From contig ONKA01000024.1 of assembly GCA_900318265.1 (NCBI GenBank), forward strand, positions 1-41,143: a DNA stretch of 41,143 nucleotides, read 5' to 3'. Below are positions 31,980-40,951 of this stretch, piece by piece. Positions within the stretch are counted from its first letter, which is position 1; each line of letters begins with the position of its first letter. The DNA is from an uncultured Bacteroidales bacterium (GTDB taxonomy: Bacteria > Bacteroidota > Bacteroidia > Bacteroidales > F082). The position numbers and the translations under genes were made by a program. A model generated the notes under the pieces. It did not search any database, was not told where the DNA came from, and was given only the letters and a program-made list of their open reading frames with translations.

Positions 31980-34241
31980 ATGAAGCGTAAGCTTTTGCTC
32001 GTCATAGGATTCCTCTTCTGCTTCGTCTTCGCTGCGAAGGCGACGCACCAGCGCGCGGCTGAGATCACCTATACCTGGCTCGGCGGCAATGCCTACGAGT
32101 TTACGCTGACGTGCTACACCTACACGCCCAGCCCGGCTGGCCTGCAGCGTGACTCTCTGCTAGTGCAATGGGGCGACGGCATGGAAGAATACATCCCCCG
32201 CGTGGTGCTGCAAAACTTGGGCGAAGACTATACATTGAACGTCTACAAACAAATCCATAACTATTCGTCTTCGGGTACTTATACCATCAGCATGGAAGAC
32301 GCCAACCGTAATTTCGGCGTCATCAATGTGCCTAACTCGGTGATGGTGCCCATGCACATCGAGACGGAATTGGTCATCAACCCGTTCCTGGGTTACAACA
32401 ACTCGGTGCAACTGCTTAATGCGCCTGTCGACAAAGGCTGCGTGGGCAAACTCTATCTCCATAATCCCTCGGCATACGACCCCGATGGCGACAGCTTGAG
32501 CTATCGGCTGGTGACCTGCAAGGGGCAGGATGGCATAGAAATCCCTGGCTATACTTTGCCACAAGCCTCCCAGTCTTTTGTAATCGACTCCGTCACGGGA
32601 GAATTGCGTTGGGATGCGCCGCTCATGCAAGGCGAGTATAACGTGGCCATCATGGTGGAGGAATGGCGCCATGGCGTGAAAATTGGTTCCGTCGTCCGCG
32701 ATATGCAGATCCTGATTTCGGCTTGCGACAACGACCTGCCGCAGATCCAATGCGACGACCAATACTGCCTCGTGGCTGGCGAGCAACTCGACTTTGTCAT
32801 TTCGGCATCCGACCCCAATGGCGACAATGTGACCTTGACTGTTTCGGGTGCACCGCTGGAACTGGCCATCAGTCCGGCCATGGTGAACCCGGAAACCGCT
32901 TTTGGCATGCATCCCGAGATGGAGTTCCTATGGAACACCACCTACGCCCATGTCCGCAACACACCATATCAGTTGGTGGTCCATGCCAAGGACGACGACA
33001 CGCCTGTCAGCCTGACCAACGTGAAGACGATAAGCATCAACGTGATGGCACCCAAGGTGCAAGGCTTTGCCGCCGACTTGCACGGCCATGATGTGACGCT
33101 GTCGTGGTTGGCCTATCCTTGTCCTAATGCGACGTCTTTGCTGGTCTACCGCAAGGCGGGTTGTGACGGCTATGAACCCGACGCTTGCGAGACGGGCATC
33201 AGAAATGGTTATCAGTTGATTGTCACCTTGGATAATGTCTCGGCGACCTCTTATACCGACCATGACCTTGCGCAAGGCGTTTCGTACGAGTATCGCATCC
33301 TCGCCCAATTCCCCGATGGTGCCTTGAGTATCGTCAGCGATGCGGCATGTGTGGAACTGAAGAACGACAGCCCGCTGATGACCCACGTCACTAACGACAG
33401 CATCGACCTTGTCTCGGGTCAGGTCAGGACGTGTTGGGCCAAGCCCAAAGAGATAGACGCGCAATATGTGACGCCGTTCAACTATAGCCTTACCCGCATC
33501 CTCGATGGTGAGACTTCCGTCGTTTACGAAGGTGCCGACACGACTTTCCTTGACGCGACGGTGGATTTGGCGGAGGCCGCCACATTAATCTATAAGGTGG
33601 AGATGCGTGATGCCCATCAGCAGCTGATGGGTGAGAGTGCTACGGCCTCGGCGGTGATGCTTTCGGCCAAAGGCAGCAACGATGCAGCCAACCTCTCGTG
33701 GACCGAAGCTGTGCCGTGGATTGTGGACAGCACCCAAGTCTTCAAGGAAGAGAACGAACATTTCGTGAGAATTGCCTCTGTGACGGGCATGACCTACACC
33801 GATTCCGACGTGGAGAGCGACGAGACCTATCGCTATTATGTGCGTACCTTTGGCCATTACACCATGGAAGGCATCATGCAGCCTTTGGTCAACTATTCCG
33901 CCATCAAGACGGTGCGCATCGGGCACGAGGAGCCTGTGGAGGAGTTCTCTTATACCTTGCCCAATGTCATCACGCCCAACGGCGACGGCTTCAACGATAT
34001 CTTTGAACCCAAGGTGACGGGCTTGTCGCTGATTACGGGAGCCAAGACGGTCATCTTCAACCGTTGGGGCAACATCCTATGGGACACCGACGACCCGCTC
34101 ATACAATGGGATGGCAAGAGCAAGCAGACCAAGATGGACTGCCCGCCGGGAACCTATTTCTATGTTACGGATATCACCTACGTGGGTGTGACAGGTGAGG
34201 AGACACTGCATCTGCAAGGGTCGATTACCATTGTCCGATAA
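31980..34241 (+). CDS. T9SS type B (gliding-motility C-terminal domain) surface protein
   Basis: The 753-residue protein has a signal peptide (about 1-22). Beta-sandwich domains follow, with DPDGDSLSYRLV (near 167) and DPNGDNVTLTV (near 278), which resemble calcium-binding cadherin-like repeats. Fibronectin-III-like segments span about 359-650 (VTLSWLAYPCPNATSLLVYRK). The C-terminal CHU_C/gliding-motility-associated domain (about 659-753) shows LPNVITPNGDGFNDIFEP, VIFNRWGNILWD and CPPGTYFYV. That last domain marks cargo of the type IX secretion system, type B. Likely a large surface or released adhesin-like protein; the ligand is unknown. A perfect 28-base palindrome follows 5 bases after its stop. 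Confidence 0.9.
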   Translation: MKRKLLLVIGFLFCFVFAAKATHQRAAEITYTWLGGNAYEFTLTCYTYTPSPAGLQRDSLLVQWGDGMEEYIPRVVLQNLGEDYTLNVYKQIHNYSSSGTYTISMEDANRNFGVINVPNSVMVPMHIETELVINPFLGYNNSVQLLNAPVDKGCVGKLYLHNPSAYDPDGDSLSYRLVTCKGQDGIEIPGYTLPQASQSFVIDSVTGELRWDAPLMQGEYNVAIMVEEWRHGVKIGSVVRDMQILISACDNDLPQIQCDDQYCLVAGEQLDFVISASDPNGDNVTLTVSGAPLELAISPAMVNPETAFGMHPEMEFLWNTTYAHVRNTPYQLVVHAKDDDTPVSLTNVKTISINVMAPKVQGFAADLHGHDVTLSWLAYPCPNATSLLVYRKAGCDGYEPDACETGIRNGYQLIVTLDNVSATSYTDHDLAQGVSYEYRILAQFPDGALSIVSDAACVELKNDSPLMTHVTNDSIDLVSGQVRTCWAKPKEIDAQYVTPFNYSLTRILDGETSVVYEGADTTFLDATVDLAEAATLIYKVEMRDAHQQLMGESATASAVMLSAKGSNDAANLSWTEAVPWIVDSTQVFKEENEHFVRIASVTGMTYTDSDVESDETYRYYVRTFGHYTMEGIMQPLVNYSAIKTVRIGHEEPVEEFSYTLPNVITPNGDGFNDIFEPKVTGLSLITGAKTVIFNRWGNILWDTDDPLIQWDGKSKQTKMDCPPGTYFYVTDITYVGVTGEETLHLQGSITIVR

Positions 34242-34246
34242 AACCT

Positions 34247-34274
34247 GTAGAGACGGTGTGCACACCGTCTCTAC
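34247..34274. repeat. 28-bp perfect palindrome, GTAGAGACG family (copy C1)
   Basis: GTAGAGACGGTGTG (34247-34260) is followed directly by its exact reverse complement (34261-34274). The same 28 bases recur at 35065-35092. It lies just after the stop of the T9SS type B gene and may act as an mRNA end. Confidence 0.95.
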
Positions 34275-34316
34275 CACAATACGATAAATAAAAACATAAT
34301 TTAAATATTGTTATCT

Positions 34317-35051
34317 ATGAAAATCAAAACATTATTGATGGCATTGGCCGCCTTTTCTTTCATGCTGACCGCCTGTGAGAATAAAGCCAACAAAGAGCAA
34401 AACACCGAAAACCAGACCGAAACGGTTGTGGAAGAACTACCTGAAGAGGCTTTTATGGATGAGCCAATTGGAATTGTCCGTAGCGTATGGGAGCTGGCTC
34501 CGATTCCGGTCACCCCTGCCGAAGGAATGGCTGACATTGAGCGTTTTGCACTGTCTTTCTGCAATGAGTATTCCAATTATGTGCCCAACAAGGTGCTCTA
34601 CGACTATCTCAAAGACCAAGCGAAGTTTAAAGAGGATCTGGAGAAAATCGGTTTTGGTTTTAATGTCGACAATCAGAAAGAAGAGGGATACATCTTGTGC
34701 CGTGCCGAGACGCAGTTTTCCCAAGATACGGATTGCCGTTGCTGGAAACGCGACAATGGTCATACCCTCGTGGCTTTCTGGATGGTAGAAGCTTCTGAGT
34801 CGGGTGATGATGATGAACTCTTGGTTTTCTACGATTACGACCCTGCCACCAATACCATGACTCCCGAGCTGGGACTGGGCAAGAAGGTGGCTGAAGCCAT
34901 GGCCCAATACGACGGTGGTTATACTGTCAGACTGCAGGATCAAGAAATCATCGGTCACAAAATCAACGTCGAAGAAGACAATTGCGAAAACACCGTTTAT
35001 AGCCTCCGCTGGAATGGAAACGATTTCAGCCTTGAGAAGACTGAAGAATAA
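34317..35051 (+). CDS. Lipoprotein of unknown function flanked by palindromes
   Basis: The 244-residue protein has a lipoprotein signal ending in LTAC (Cys20), a Glu/Asn/Thr-rich spacer (ENKANKEQNTENQTETVVEE, 21-40), then a globular part. The globular part contains FALSFCNEYSNYVPNKVLYDYL, GYILCRAETQFSQDTDCRCW and LLVFYDYDPATNTMTPELGL. I do not recognise a family. I chose the ATG at 34317; a TTG at 34308 is also in frame. No TANNTTTG promoter is obvious upstream. The gene is bracketed by identical 28-bp palindromes, at 34247-34274 and 35065-35092. Confidence 0.8.
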   Translation: MKIKTLLMALAAFSFMLTACENKANKEQNTENQTETVVEELPEEAFMDEPIGIVRSVWELAPIPVTPAEGMADIERFALSFCNEYSNYVPNKVLYDYLKDQAKFKEDLEKIGFGFNVDNQKEEGYILCRAETQFSQDTDCRCWKRDNGHTLVAFWMVEASESGDDDELLVFYDYDPATNTMTPELGLGKKVAEAMAQYDGGYTVRLQDQEIIGHKINVEEDNCENTVYSLRWNGNDFSLEKTEE

Positions 35052-35064
35052 TCACGGTTAATAG

Positions 35065-35092
35065 GTAGAGACGGTGTGCACACCGTCTCTAC
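35065..35092. repeat. 28-bp perfect palindrome, GTAGAGACG family (copy C2)
   Basis: It is identical base for base to the palindrome at 34247-34274 and lies 13 bases after the stop of the lipoprotein gene. Confidence 0.95.
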
Positions 35093-35111
35093 GACAAATG
35101 CAAAAAAAAAC

Positions 35112-35148
35112 GTAGAGACGTGCCATGGCGCGTCTCTACAATTTTTTT
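35112..35148. repeat. 28-bp palindrome variant plus T tract, GTAGAGACG family (copy C3)
   Basis: GTAGAGACGTGCC (35112-35124) pairs with GGCGCGTCTCTAC (35127-35139) with one T-G pair around AT, then a run of T ending at 35149. This copy looks like a working terminator for the + strand gene and lies 32 bases from the end of the convergent gap gene. Confidence 0.9.
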
Positions 35149-35180
35149 TGAGATTTCTTTGCCGCAGGCAAATCCCACAA

Positions 35181-36188
35181 TCAATATTTCATCATCTCGA
35201 TGAGGTCGACCATGCGGTTGGAATAACCCCATTCGTTGTCGTACCACGACATGATCTTCACCATCTTGCCCATCACCATAGTGCTTTGGGCATCGAAGAT
35301 GCTGCTGTGCGGGTTGTGGATGACGTCGCAGCTCACGATCGGGTCCTCGGTGTATTCGAGCACACCCTTCATCGGGCCTTCGGCGGCTTCCTTCATGGCA
35401 GCGTTGATCTCTTCCTTCGTGGCTTCAGTCTTCAGCGTGCAGACGAGGTCGACGAGTGAACCGGTCGGAGTAGGAACGCGGACAGCGATGCCGTCGAGTT
35501 TGCCATTCAGTTCGGGGATGACGATACCCACGGCCTTGGCGGCACCCGTGGTGGTCGGGATCTGCGACATGGCGGCGCTACGGGCGCGGCGAAGGTCGCT
35601 GTGCGGACCGTCGAGGATGACTTGGTCGTTGGTGTAGCTGTGGATGGTGGTGATGTAACCTTGTTCGATGCCGAAACGGTCGTTCAAGACCTTGGCGACG
35701 GGAGCCAGGCAGTTGGTGGTGCAGGAGGCGTTGCTGACGCATTCCACCTCGTCGGTCAGGTCGTTGTTGTTCACACCGACCACGACAGTGGCGTCGATAG
35801 CATCCTTCGAGGGAGCGGAGAGGATGACCTTCTTGGCGCCGTTCTTCAGGTGGTCGCCATAGCCGCCTTTGCTGCTTTCCTTCGAGCGGAACACACCGGT
35901 GGACTCAACCACGACATCGGGAGTCTTGCCCCACTTGATGTTCAGCGGTGAACGCTCGGCAGTGACGGGGACGCGCACGCCATTGACGATCAGTGCGGTC
36001 TCATCATATTCCACCGTGCCGGGGAACTTGCCTTGGGTGGAGTCGTATTTCAACAGGTGGGCCAGCACCTTGGTGCTCGTCAGGTCGTTGACGCCCACGA
36101 TTTCCAGATTCGGACGTTCGCAGATGATGCGGAACACGTTACGGCCAATGCGGCCGAAACCATTGATACCTACTTTAATCTTTTCCAT
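35181..36188 (-). CDS. gap: Type I glyceraldehyde-3-phosphate dehydrogenase
   Basis: The 335-residue glycolytic enzyme oxidatively phosphorylates glyceraldehyde-3-phosphate to 1,3-bisphosphoglycerate. The N terminus has the Rossmann motif VGINGFGRIGR, followed by GVNDLT, whose Asp fits NAD specificity. The catalytic Cys156 lies in SNASCTTNCLAP, and the C terminus ends with SWYDNEWGYSNRMVDLI. Length and motifs are standard. It reads leftward from a divergent intergenic region shared with the PPDK-like gene. Confidence 0.97.
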   Translation of the reverse strand: MEKIKVGINGFGRIGRNVFRIICERPNLEIVGVNDLTSTKVLAHLLKYDSTQGKFPGTVEYDETALIVNGVRVPVTAERSPLNIKWGKTPDVVVESTGVFRSKESSKGGYGDHLKNGAKKVILSAPSKDAIDATVVVGVNNNDLTDEVECVSNASCTTNCLAPVAKVLNDRFGIEQGYITTIHSYTNDQVILDGPHSDLRRARSAAMSQIPTTTGAAKAVGIVIPELNGKLDGIAVRVPTPTGSLVDLVCTLKTEATKEEINAAMKEAAEGPMKGVLEYTEDPIVSCDVIHNPHSSIFDAQSTMVMGKMVKIMSWYDNEWGYSNRMVDLIEMMKY

Positions 36189-36228
36189 TGTAAGTGTATT
36201 TAACTTAATTCTTCGTTATTTTGAAGGT

Positions 36229-36237
36229 GCAAAAATA
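36229..36237 (-). promoter_or_regulatory. -7 box for gap
   Basis: On the minus strand TATTTTTGC matches TANNTTTGC, 40 bases before the gap ATG. No TTG is seen at the usual upstream distance. Confidence 0.6.
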
Positions 36238-36270
36238 CGATTTCTAAATAAAACTTCAGCCGTTTTTCAC

Positions 36271-36279
36271 TATTTTTGC
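36271..36279 (+). promoter_or_regulatory. -7 box for the PPDK-like gene
   Basis: TATTTTTGC matches TANNTTTGC, 19 bases before the ATG at 36299. It is divergent from the gap promoter, with 33 bases between the two boxes, so a regulator bound there could affect both genes. Confidence 0.6.
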
Positions 36280-36298
36280 AAAATCTATTTTTCAATAT

Positions 36299-39200
36299 AT
36301 GTCTGAAACCTTCAAATCTCAAGCCCTTGAGGCCAATCTGGCGCAAACGCGCTACAAAGATATCTTCATCCCTGAAGAACACCAACAATTTATCGACCTG
36401 TCGGCCAAGTACTTCGGCATCAACAAACGCGCCAAGGAATGCATCACCGAATACCATCATCCCCTGTCGAACCATACCTTCGTGACCGAGGAGCTGCGCA
36501 AGATGCTCCTTGACGATTTTTGGTTCTACACACGCGACGACGTCCCCGCCGACGCATTGCACATCCCCTTGGAGATGATGCACAGCTTGCTGAAGCCCGA
36601 AGTGGCCGCCAAACTGCGTCTTAATATCATCATCACCTTGATGGAGTTTGCCGATAAGACGTTCACGTCATTGCGAGGAGGAACGACGAAGCAATCCAGG
36701 CAGGAAGTTGTATCGCAGGATGGCATTTCAACTGCTGATGAAGCTGCATCTCTAGATTGCTTCGTTCCTCGCAATGACCTGATAGCAAAGGTCTTTGACA
36801 TCTTGAATGACGCTTTTGAGAACAACAAGGATGTCTATATCCTAGCCACGAAACATGCCGGTCGTTACCTCGACAAAGTGGCACAAGACGAGCGGTTCAA
36901 GGACCAAGCTTGCCAACTGCTCCACAAGATGCTGCAAGAGAACTACCGCTATTGGCAAGAGACCTCGCAGGTGGAAAACTGGGTGGAGAGCAAGAAGGCC
37001 TTGCTGTCCGAAGAGGAAATCAAGACGGTTTGCGACGAGATAGGACAACCTTATTTCAACCAATTGAACGCTGATTTGAAGGCTGCCGACACTTGGGAGA
37101 AACTCACCGACATGCCGCATTTCGAGCAGGTGGCCAAGCGTTTCACCGAGTCGGAGAAGGCCTTCCCGCATTTCATTACGAAGTTCCACTACGTCTTCTT
37201 CCTCCTGCATCTGCCGGGTATGGAAAACCAGCGTGAACGCCTCATTTGGAACATGGACCGCATGATGCGCGATGCCGTTGACGAGATGCCCCAAGATGAA
37301 CTGATACCCTTTATCGACACGATTTTTGGCTTGGCCGAGGAGCTGCGTAAGGATTACATGTCGGCCGTGCTCGATTTCCAGCAGACCTTGGGACTGAAAA
37401 TCATCGATGTCGACCAGACTGAGATGAAGGAAATCGTCAACTACTTCGAGAAGAAACTCATCAACTTCGGTTTTGTCACGCCGGGCAATGTGTTTGTTGG
37501 CGAGGACTGGCAACTCTCTGTGGATGAGAACCATATCAAGAACATCCGCGTGTGGCTTGAACTGATTGAGCATTCCAAGACGCCTATGGAAAAGCTGTTG
37601 TCAGCTTTGATCGTCAACCTGAAACTGGGTGGCATCTTCCTCAGCGATACCGACCTCTTCCAACGCGAAATCACCAAGGTGCTCAACTCCAACATCACGC
37701 CATATTACAAGAAGGTGAAACAGCTGACGCGCATTTTCCCCGTCTACTTCAACGAAATTGGCGCTGAGGGCGAGATCCGAAATGTGACCACCAACATGGA
37801 CGAAATTTCGGGTCGTCAGGACAAACTGGTGCATTTCCTCCGCAAGCAGGTGCACACCGAGAGCAACAACACCCTTATCGGACTGACCTTCGATGTGTTC
37901 AAGTTCTGGAGCGACGGTAACCTCGACCTGCTGAAGCCTATCCTGCCTAATAACGTCTTCGAGAGCATCGACAAGGAAAGCACTTGGTATGTGCCCATCC
38001 ACAATCTTGTGCAGACCATGTGCGAGATTTCGTGCCTCAATCCCGAGGATGTGCTGATGCTTTCGCGCGACGACTATGAGAACCTTATCGGTTCAGCAGC
38101 ACGACGCCTTGAGTTGGAGGACGACCTCTACCAACGTGAGCGTGCCCGCTTGATGGATATCCGTGACCTGTATGCTTACCTACGTGAGAAATACAGCTTC
38201 GAGTCGGTTAACATTTTTAGCTCGTTGCGTAGCTTCCCCTTCATTCCCGATGAAGAAATCGACAAGTTCGAGAAGGTGTACAAGGCCAAGGACTTCGGCA
38301 AGTCGCTGACGATGATTTATTCCTTTATGGACAAGCTCAAGACGGTTATCTTCAATCCCGAACAGAGCGAAGGTTGGGAAAACATCTACCACAAGCGCCA
38401 TATCGCCATAGGCATCCCGTCGATGTATGGCACCTATCGCGAGAACAAGTTTGAGGCCATGGGCTTGACCTTCCGTCTCGAGCGTGTGGCCACCCAGCTG
38501 ATGGAGAAGGTGGTGCAAAGCATCAACCTCGATTACATCTCCGAACGCACGCTGAATCAAATCTATAGCATCCTTGAATACTTCCGCGAGGGTCTCGAAC
38601 TTGACGGCATCACCAACCAAAGCCTCAACTCGAAACTCGACATGCTGCGCTACAGCTTGACGTCGCGAAGCTTCTCCTTCGGCCAGTACATCAACATCTT
38701 CCAATTCATCGCCGAAGACGTGCGCCGTATTATCATCAAGTATTTCTTGAAATCCTACGAATATCCGTTGAAGATTGTCATCCCGCAACTTTTCGACCCC
38801 GAAGGGAAACTCAATGAGCGTGAGACCGCGGCCTTGGTCAACAAAAAGTCAGAGGAATTCCACCGCGACTTGCTCTCCGATGCTTTCCTCATGCAGCCTT
38901 TGGACAACTTCATCGGTCGCATCCTCAACTCGTTGCGCACCATGGAGGCCACCCTCGATCCGAAGCTCATCAGCGACATCATGACCTACAACTCCGAGAT
39001 GCTCATCAGTCCCTTCTGGAAGAAGACGCCGAAGATGGACAACCAGGTGTTTATCGGAAACAAGGCCAACAACTTGAAGAACCTGTATCTGCACGGCATG
39101 CCGGTGCCTCCTGGCTTTGTCATTACCACGGAGACTTTCCGCCGCAACGAGACCATCAACACAATCCCTGAGTTGCGTACCGAGATTCACGGCATGATCC

Positions 39201-40531
39201 GTAAACACATCGAGGAATTGGAAAACATCTCAGGTCGCAAATTTGGTGAGGCTGACAAGCCTTTGCTGGTGTCGGTGCGCTCAGGTACGGCCATCTCCAT
39301 GCCGGGTGCCATGGACACCTTGCTCAACGTGGGCATGAATGACGAGATTGCAGAGGCTTTGGCGCAAGACGAAAGCATCGCTTGGGCGGCTTGGGACTCC
39401 AACCGCCGACTCCTGCAGAGTTGGGGTATGGCCAAAGGCATCGAGCGCGACGTCTTCGACGACGAGATCAATGCCTATAAGCAATTGAAGAATGTGAAGG
39501 TGAAGGCTGATTTCAGCATTGAGCAGATGCGCGAGGTGGCTTTCTCTTACAAGCGCATCTTGGACGATCACGGCGTCGCCTTTGAGCAGGATTCCTTCAA
39601 GCAGTTGATCGAGTGCGTCAACATGGTCATCGACTCGTGGAACTCGGAGCGTGCCTTGGCCTATCGCCGTCATCTGGGCATCTCTGAGAATTGGGGAACG
39701 GCCGTCATCGTCCAGCAGATGATTTTTGGCAACCGAAGCGACACCTCGGGCACGGGCGTGGTGTTTACGCAAAACCCGCATCGTGAGCGTCCTGGTGTGC
39801 ATCTCTATGGCGACTTCACCATGCGCAGTCAAGGCGAGGACATCGTGGGTGGTTTGGTCAAGCCGTTGCCCATTGGCGAGACCCAACGCAAGGCCGCGGG
39901 TTTGGAAGGACCTTCGATGCAGACCTTGCTGCCCGATATCTATAAGAAGATTTATTCCATTGCCGTGGAGCTCACCGAAAATCTCGGTTATAGCCCGCAA
40001 GAGATAGAGTTCACCTTTGAGTCCGACAAGCCCGAGGACTTCCGTATCTTGCAGATCCGCGACCAAGACCTGAAGACTGAAGAGGAAAAGGCAGCCTTCG
40101 TGTTGCCTCCCGAAGAGATGAAGCAGCTGGGTCACGGTTTGGGTATCGGCGGCGGTGCCATGAATGGTTTGGCCGCGTTCAATGCCGAGCAAATCAAGAC
40201 CTTGCGTGAGCAGCATCCCGACAGTTACGTTATCTTGGTCCGTCCCGACACCGTCCCCGACGACATCGGCATGATCTTCGACTGCGATGGCCTGTTGACG
40301 GCTCGTGGTGGTGCCACTTCGCATGCTGCTGTCACGGCAGTGCGTTTGGGTAAGGTCTGCGTGGTCAGCTGCGACGGTCTGGAGGTCGACGTTGACGATG
40401 AGTTTGGCCAGCTTAACGGGCAGCCGCTCAGCATGGGCAGCGAAATCGCTATCGACGGCGACTTGGGTATGGTCTATCTTGGCCATTATCAGACGGAAAA
40501 GATGAAAGTGGGGAAGGGGTATAATTATTAG
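36299..40531 (+). CDS. PPDK/PEP-synthase-like phosphotransferase without PEP-binding barrel
   Basis: The 1410-residue protein has about 915 N-terminal residues of a mostly helical region I cannot assign. An ATP-grasp domain of the PPDK/PEP synthase type follows (about 918-1265): NKANNLKNLYLHGMPVPPGF, LLVSVRSGTAISMPGAMDT, TGVVFTQNP and FRILQIRDQ. The swivelling phosphohistidine domain (about 1285-1395) has GGATSHAAVTAVR with His1342. The usual C-terminal PEP/pyruvate barrel is absent; the protein ends at the His domain. It can probably autophosphorylate from ATP, but the acceptor is unknown and may be bound by the N-terminal region. Residues about 124-161 are encoded by a palindromic repeat (36667-36778). 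Annotation as pyruvate phosphate dikinase would overstate what is visible. Confidence 0.85.
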   Translation: MSETFKSQALEANLAQTRYKDIFIPEEHQQFIDLSAKYFGINKRAKECITEYHHPLSNHTFVTEELRKMLLDDFWFYTRDDVPADALHIPLEMMHSLLKPEVAAKLRLNIIITLMEFADKTFTSLRGGTTKQSRQEVVSQDGISTADEAASLDCFVPRNDLIAKVFDILNDAFENNKDVYILATKHAGRYLDKVAQDERFKDQACQLLHKMLQENYRYWQETSQVENWVESKKALLSEEEIKTVCDEIGQPYFNQLNADLKAADTWEKLTDMPHFEQVAKRFTESEKAFPHFITKFHYVFFLLHLPGMENQRERLIWNMDRMMRDAVDEMPQDELIPFIDTIFGLAEELRKDYMSAVLDFQQTLGLKIIDVDQTEMKEIVNYFEKKLINFGFVTPGNVFVGEDWQLSVDENHIKNIRVWLELIEHSKTPMEKLLSALIVNLKLGGIFLSDTDLFQREITKVLNSNITPYYKKVKQLTRIFPVYFNEIGAEGEIRNVTTNMDEISGRQDKLVHFLRKQVHTESNNTLIGLTFDVFKFWSDGNLDLLKPILPNNVFESIDKESTWYVPIHNLVQTMCEISCLNPEDVLMLSRDDYENLIGSAARRLELEDDLYQRERARLMDIRDLYAYLREKYSFESVNIFSSLRSFPFIPDEEIDKFEKVYKAKDFGKSLTMIYSFMDKLKTVIFNPEQSEGWENIYHKRHIAIGIPSMYGTYRENKFEAMGLTFRLERVATQLMEKVVQSINLDYISERTLNQIYSILEYFREGLELDGITNQSLNSKLDMLRYSLTSRSFSFGQYINIFQFIAEDVRRIIIKYFLKSYEYPLKIVIPQLFDPEGKLNERETAALVNKKSEEFHRDLLSDAFLMQPLDNFIGRILNSLRTMEATLDPKLISDIMTYNSEMLISPFWKKTPKMDNQVFIGNKANNLKNLYLHGMPVPPGFVITTETFRRNETINTIPELRTEIHGMIRKHIEELENISGRKFGEADKPLLVSVRSGTAISMPGAMDTLLNVGMNDEIAEALAQDESIAWAAWDSNRRLLQSWGMAKGIERDVFDDEINAYKQLKNVKVKADFSIEQMREVAFSYKRILDDHGVAFEQDSFKQLIECVNMVIDSWNSERALAYRRHLGISENWGTAVIVQQMIFGNRSDTSGTGVVFTQNPHRERPGVHLYGDFTMRSQGEDIVGGLVKPLPIGETQRKAAGLEGPSMQTLLPDIYKKIYSIAVELTENLGYSPQEIEFTFESDKPEDFRILQIRDQDLKTEEEKAAFVLPPEEMKQLGHGLGIGGGAMNGLAAFNAEQIKTLREQHPDSYVILVRPDTVPDDIGMIFDCDGLLTARGGATSHAAVTAVRLGKVCVVSCDGLEVDVDDEFGQLNGQPLSMGSEIAIDGDLGMVYLGHYQTEKMKVGKGYNY
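36667..36778. repeat. Palindromic repeat (CATTGCGAGG...GCAATC family) in frame in the PPDK-like gene
   Basis: The left arm (36667-36696, GTCATTGCGAGGAGG... ending GAAGCAATC) and right arm (36755-36778, GATTGCTTCGTT... ending CTCGCAATGAC) are inverted copies that differ by six bases. They enclose a 58-base centre. The coding frame runs through as SLRGGTTKQS...DCFVPRND without a stop. From memory, this palindrome family recurs in many bacterial genomes, mostly between genes. Confidence 0.92.
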
Positions 40532-40594
40532 TTTAGAGTTTAGAGTTGTAGGGCTGTCACATGGTGGCAGCCGTAGAATAATAAGAAGAATAGT
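40531..40594. repeat. Short microrepeat and hairpin before yraN
   Basis: TTAGAGTTTAGAGTT (40532-40546) is a direct microrepeat. GGCTGTCAC (40552-40560) pairs with GTGGCAGCC (40564-40572, one T-G pair) around ATG. No T tract follows, so this is not a standard terminator, and no clear promoter for yraN is seen; yraN may be read through from the PPDK-like gene. Confidence 0.6.
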
Positions 40595-40951
40595 ATGGCA
40601 GACCACAACGATCTAGGAAAGTTAGGCGAAGAGCTCGCGGTCAATTATCTGACCGGCAAGGGCTATAAGATATTGGAGCGTAACTGGCACAATATCCACA
40701 AGGAGATTGACATCATCGCCAGGGATGGGAAGTTCCTGGTCATCGTGGAGGTGAAGACGCGCCAGACCGACGAATACGGCGAACCCGACATCGCCGTGAC
40801 GCGCAAGAAGCAGCGGATGCTCATTGCTGCGGCGAATTCGTATATCTTCCAAAAACACCTTGAAATTGAAACGCGATTCGACATCGTTTCCATCATTTTT
40901 AGGGATGGTGAACCCGTAATTGAGCATATTGAGGATGCGTTTTTACCGTAG
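40595..40951 (+). CDS. yraN: YraN family protein (UPF0102, endonuclease-like fold)
   Basis: The 118-residue protein shows LGKLGEELAVNYLTGKGYKILERNW, KEIDIIARDG and VIVEVKTRQ, the conserved blocks of UPF0102. Together the E...EID...EVKTR residues form a PD-(D/E)XK nuclease-like site resembling Holliday-junction resolvases. The family is widespread, small and of poorly known function, perhaps in DNA repair. Length is typical. Confidence 0.93.
   Translation: MADHNDLGKLGEELAVNYLTGKGYKILERNWHNIHKEIDIIARDGKFLVIVEVKTRQTDEYGEPDIAVTRKKQRMLIAAANSYIFQKHLEIETRFDIVSIIFRDGEPVIEHIEDAFLP

Noticed and set aside
34247-35139. A CRISPR array, because of three similar 28-base repeats
   Set aside because: The repeats are perfect palindromes at irregular distances (791 and 20 bases between them), one gap holds a gene, and there are no cas genes.
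39281-40606. 441-codon minus-strand frame opposite the PPDK-like gene
   Set aside because: Shadow of the conserved ATP-grasp and phosphohistidine coding region; no motif or start context.
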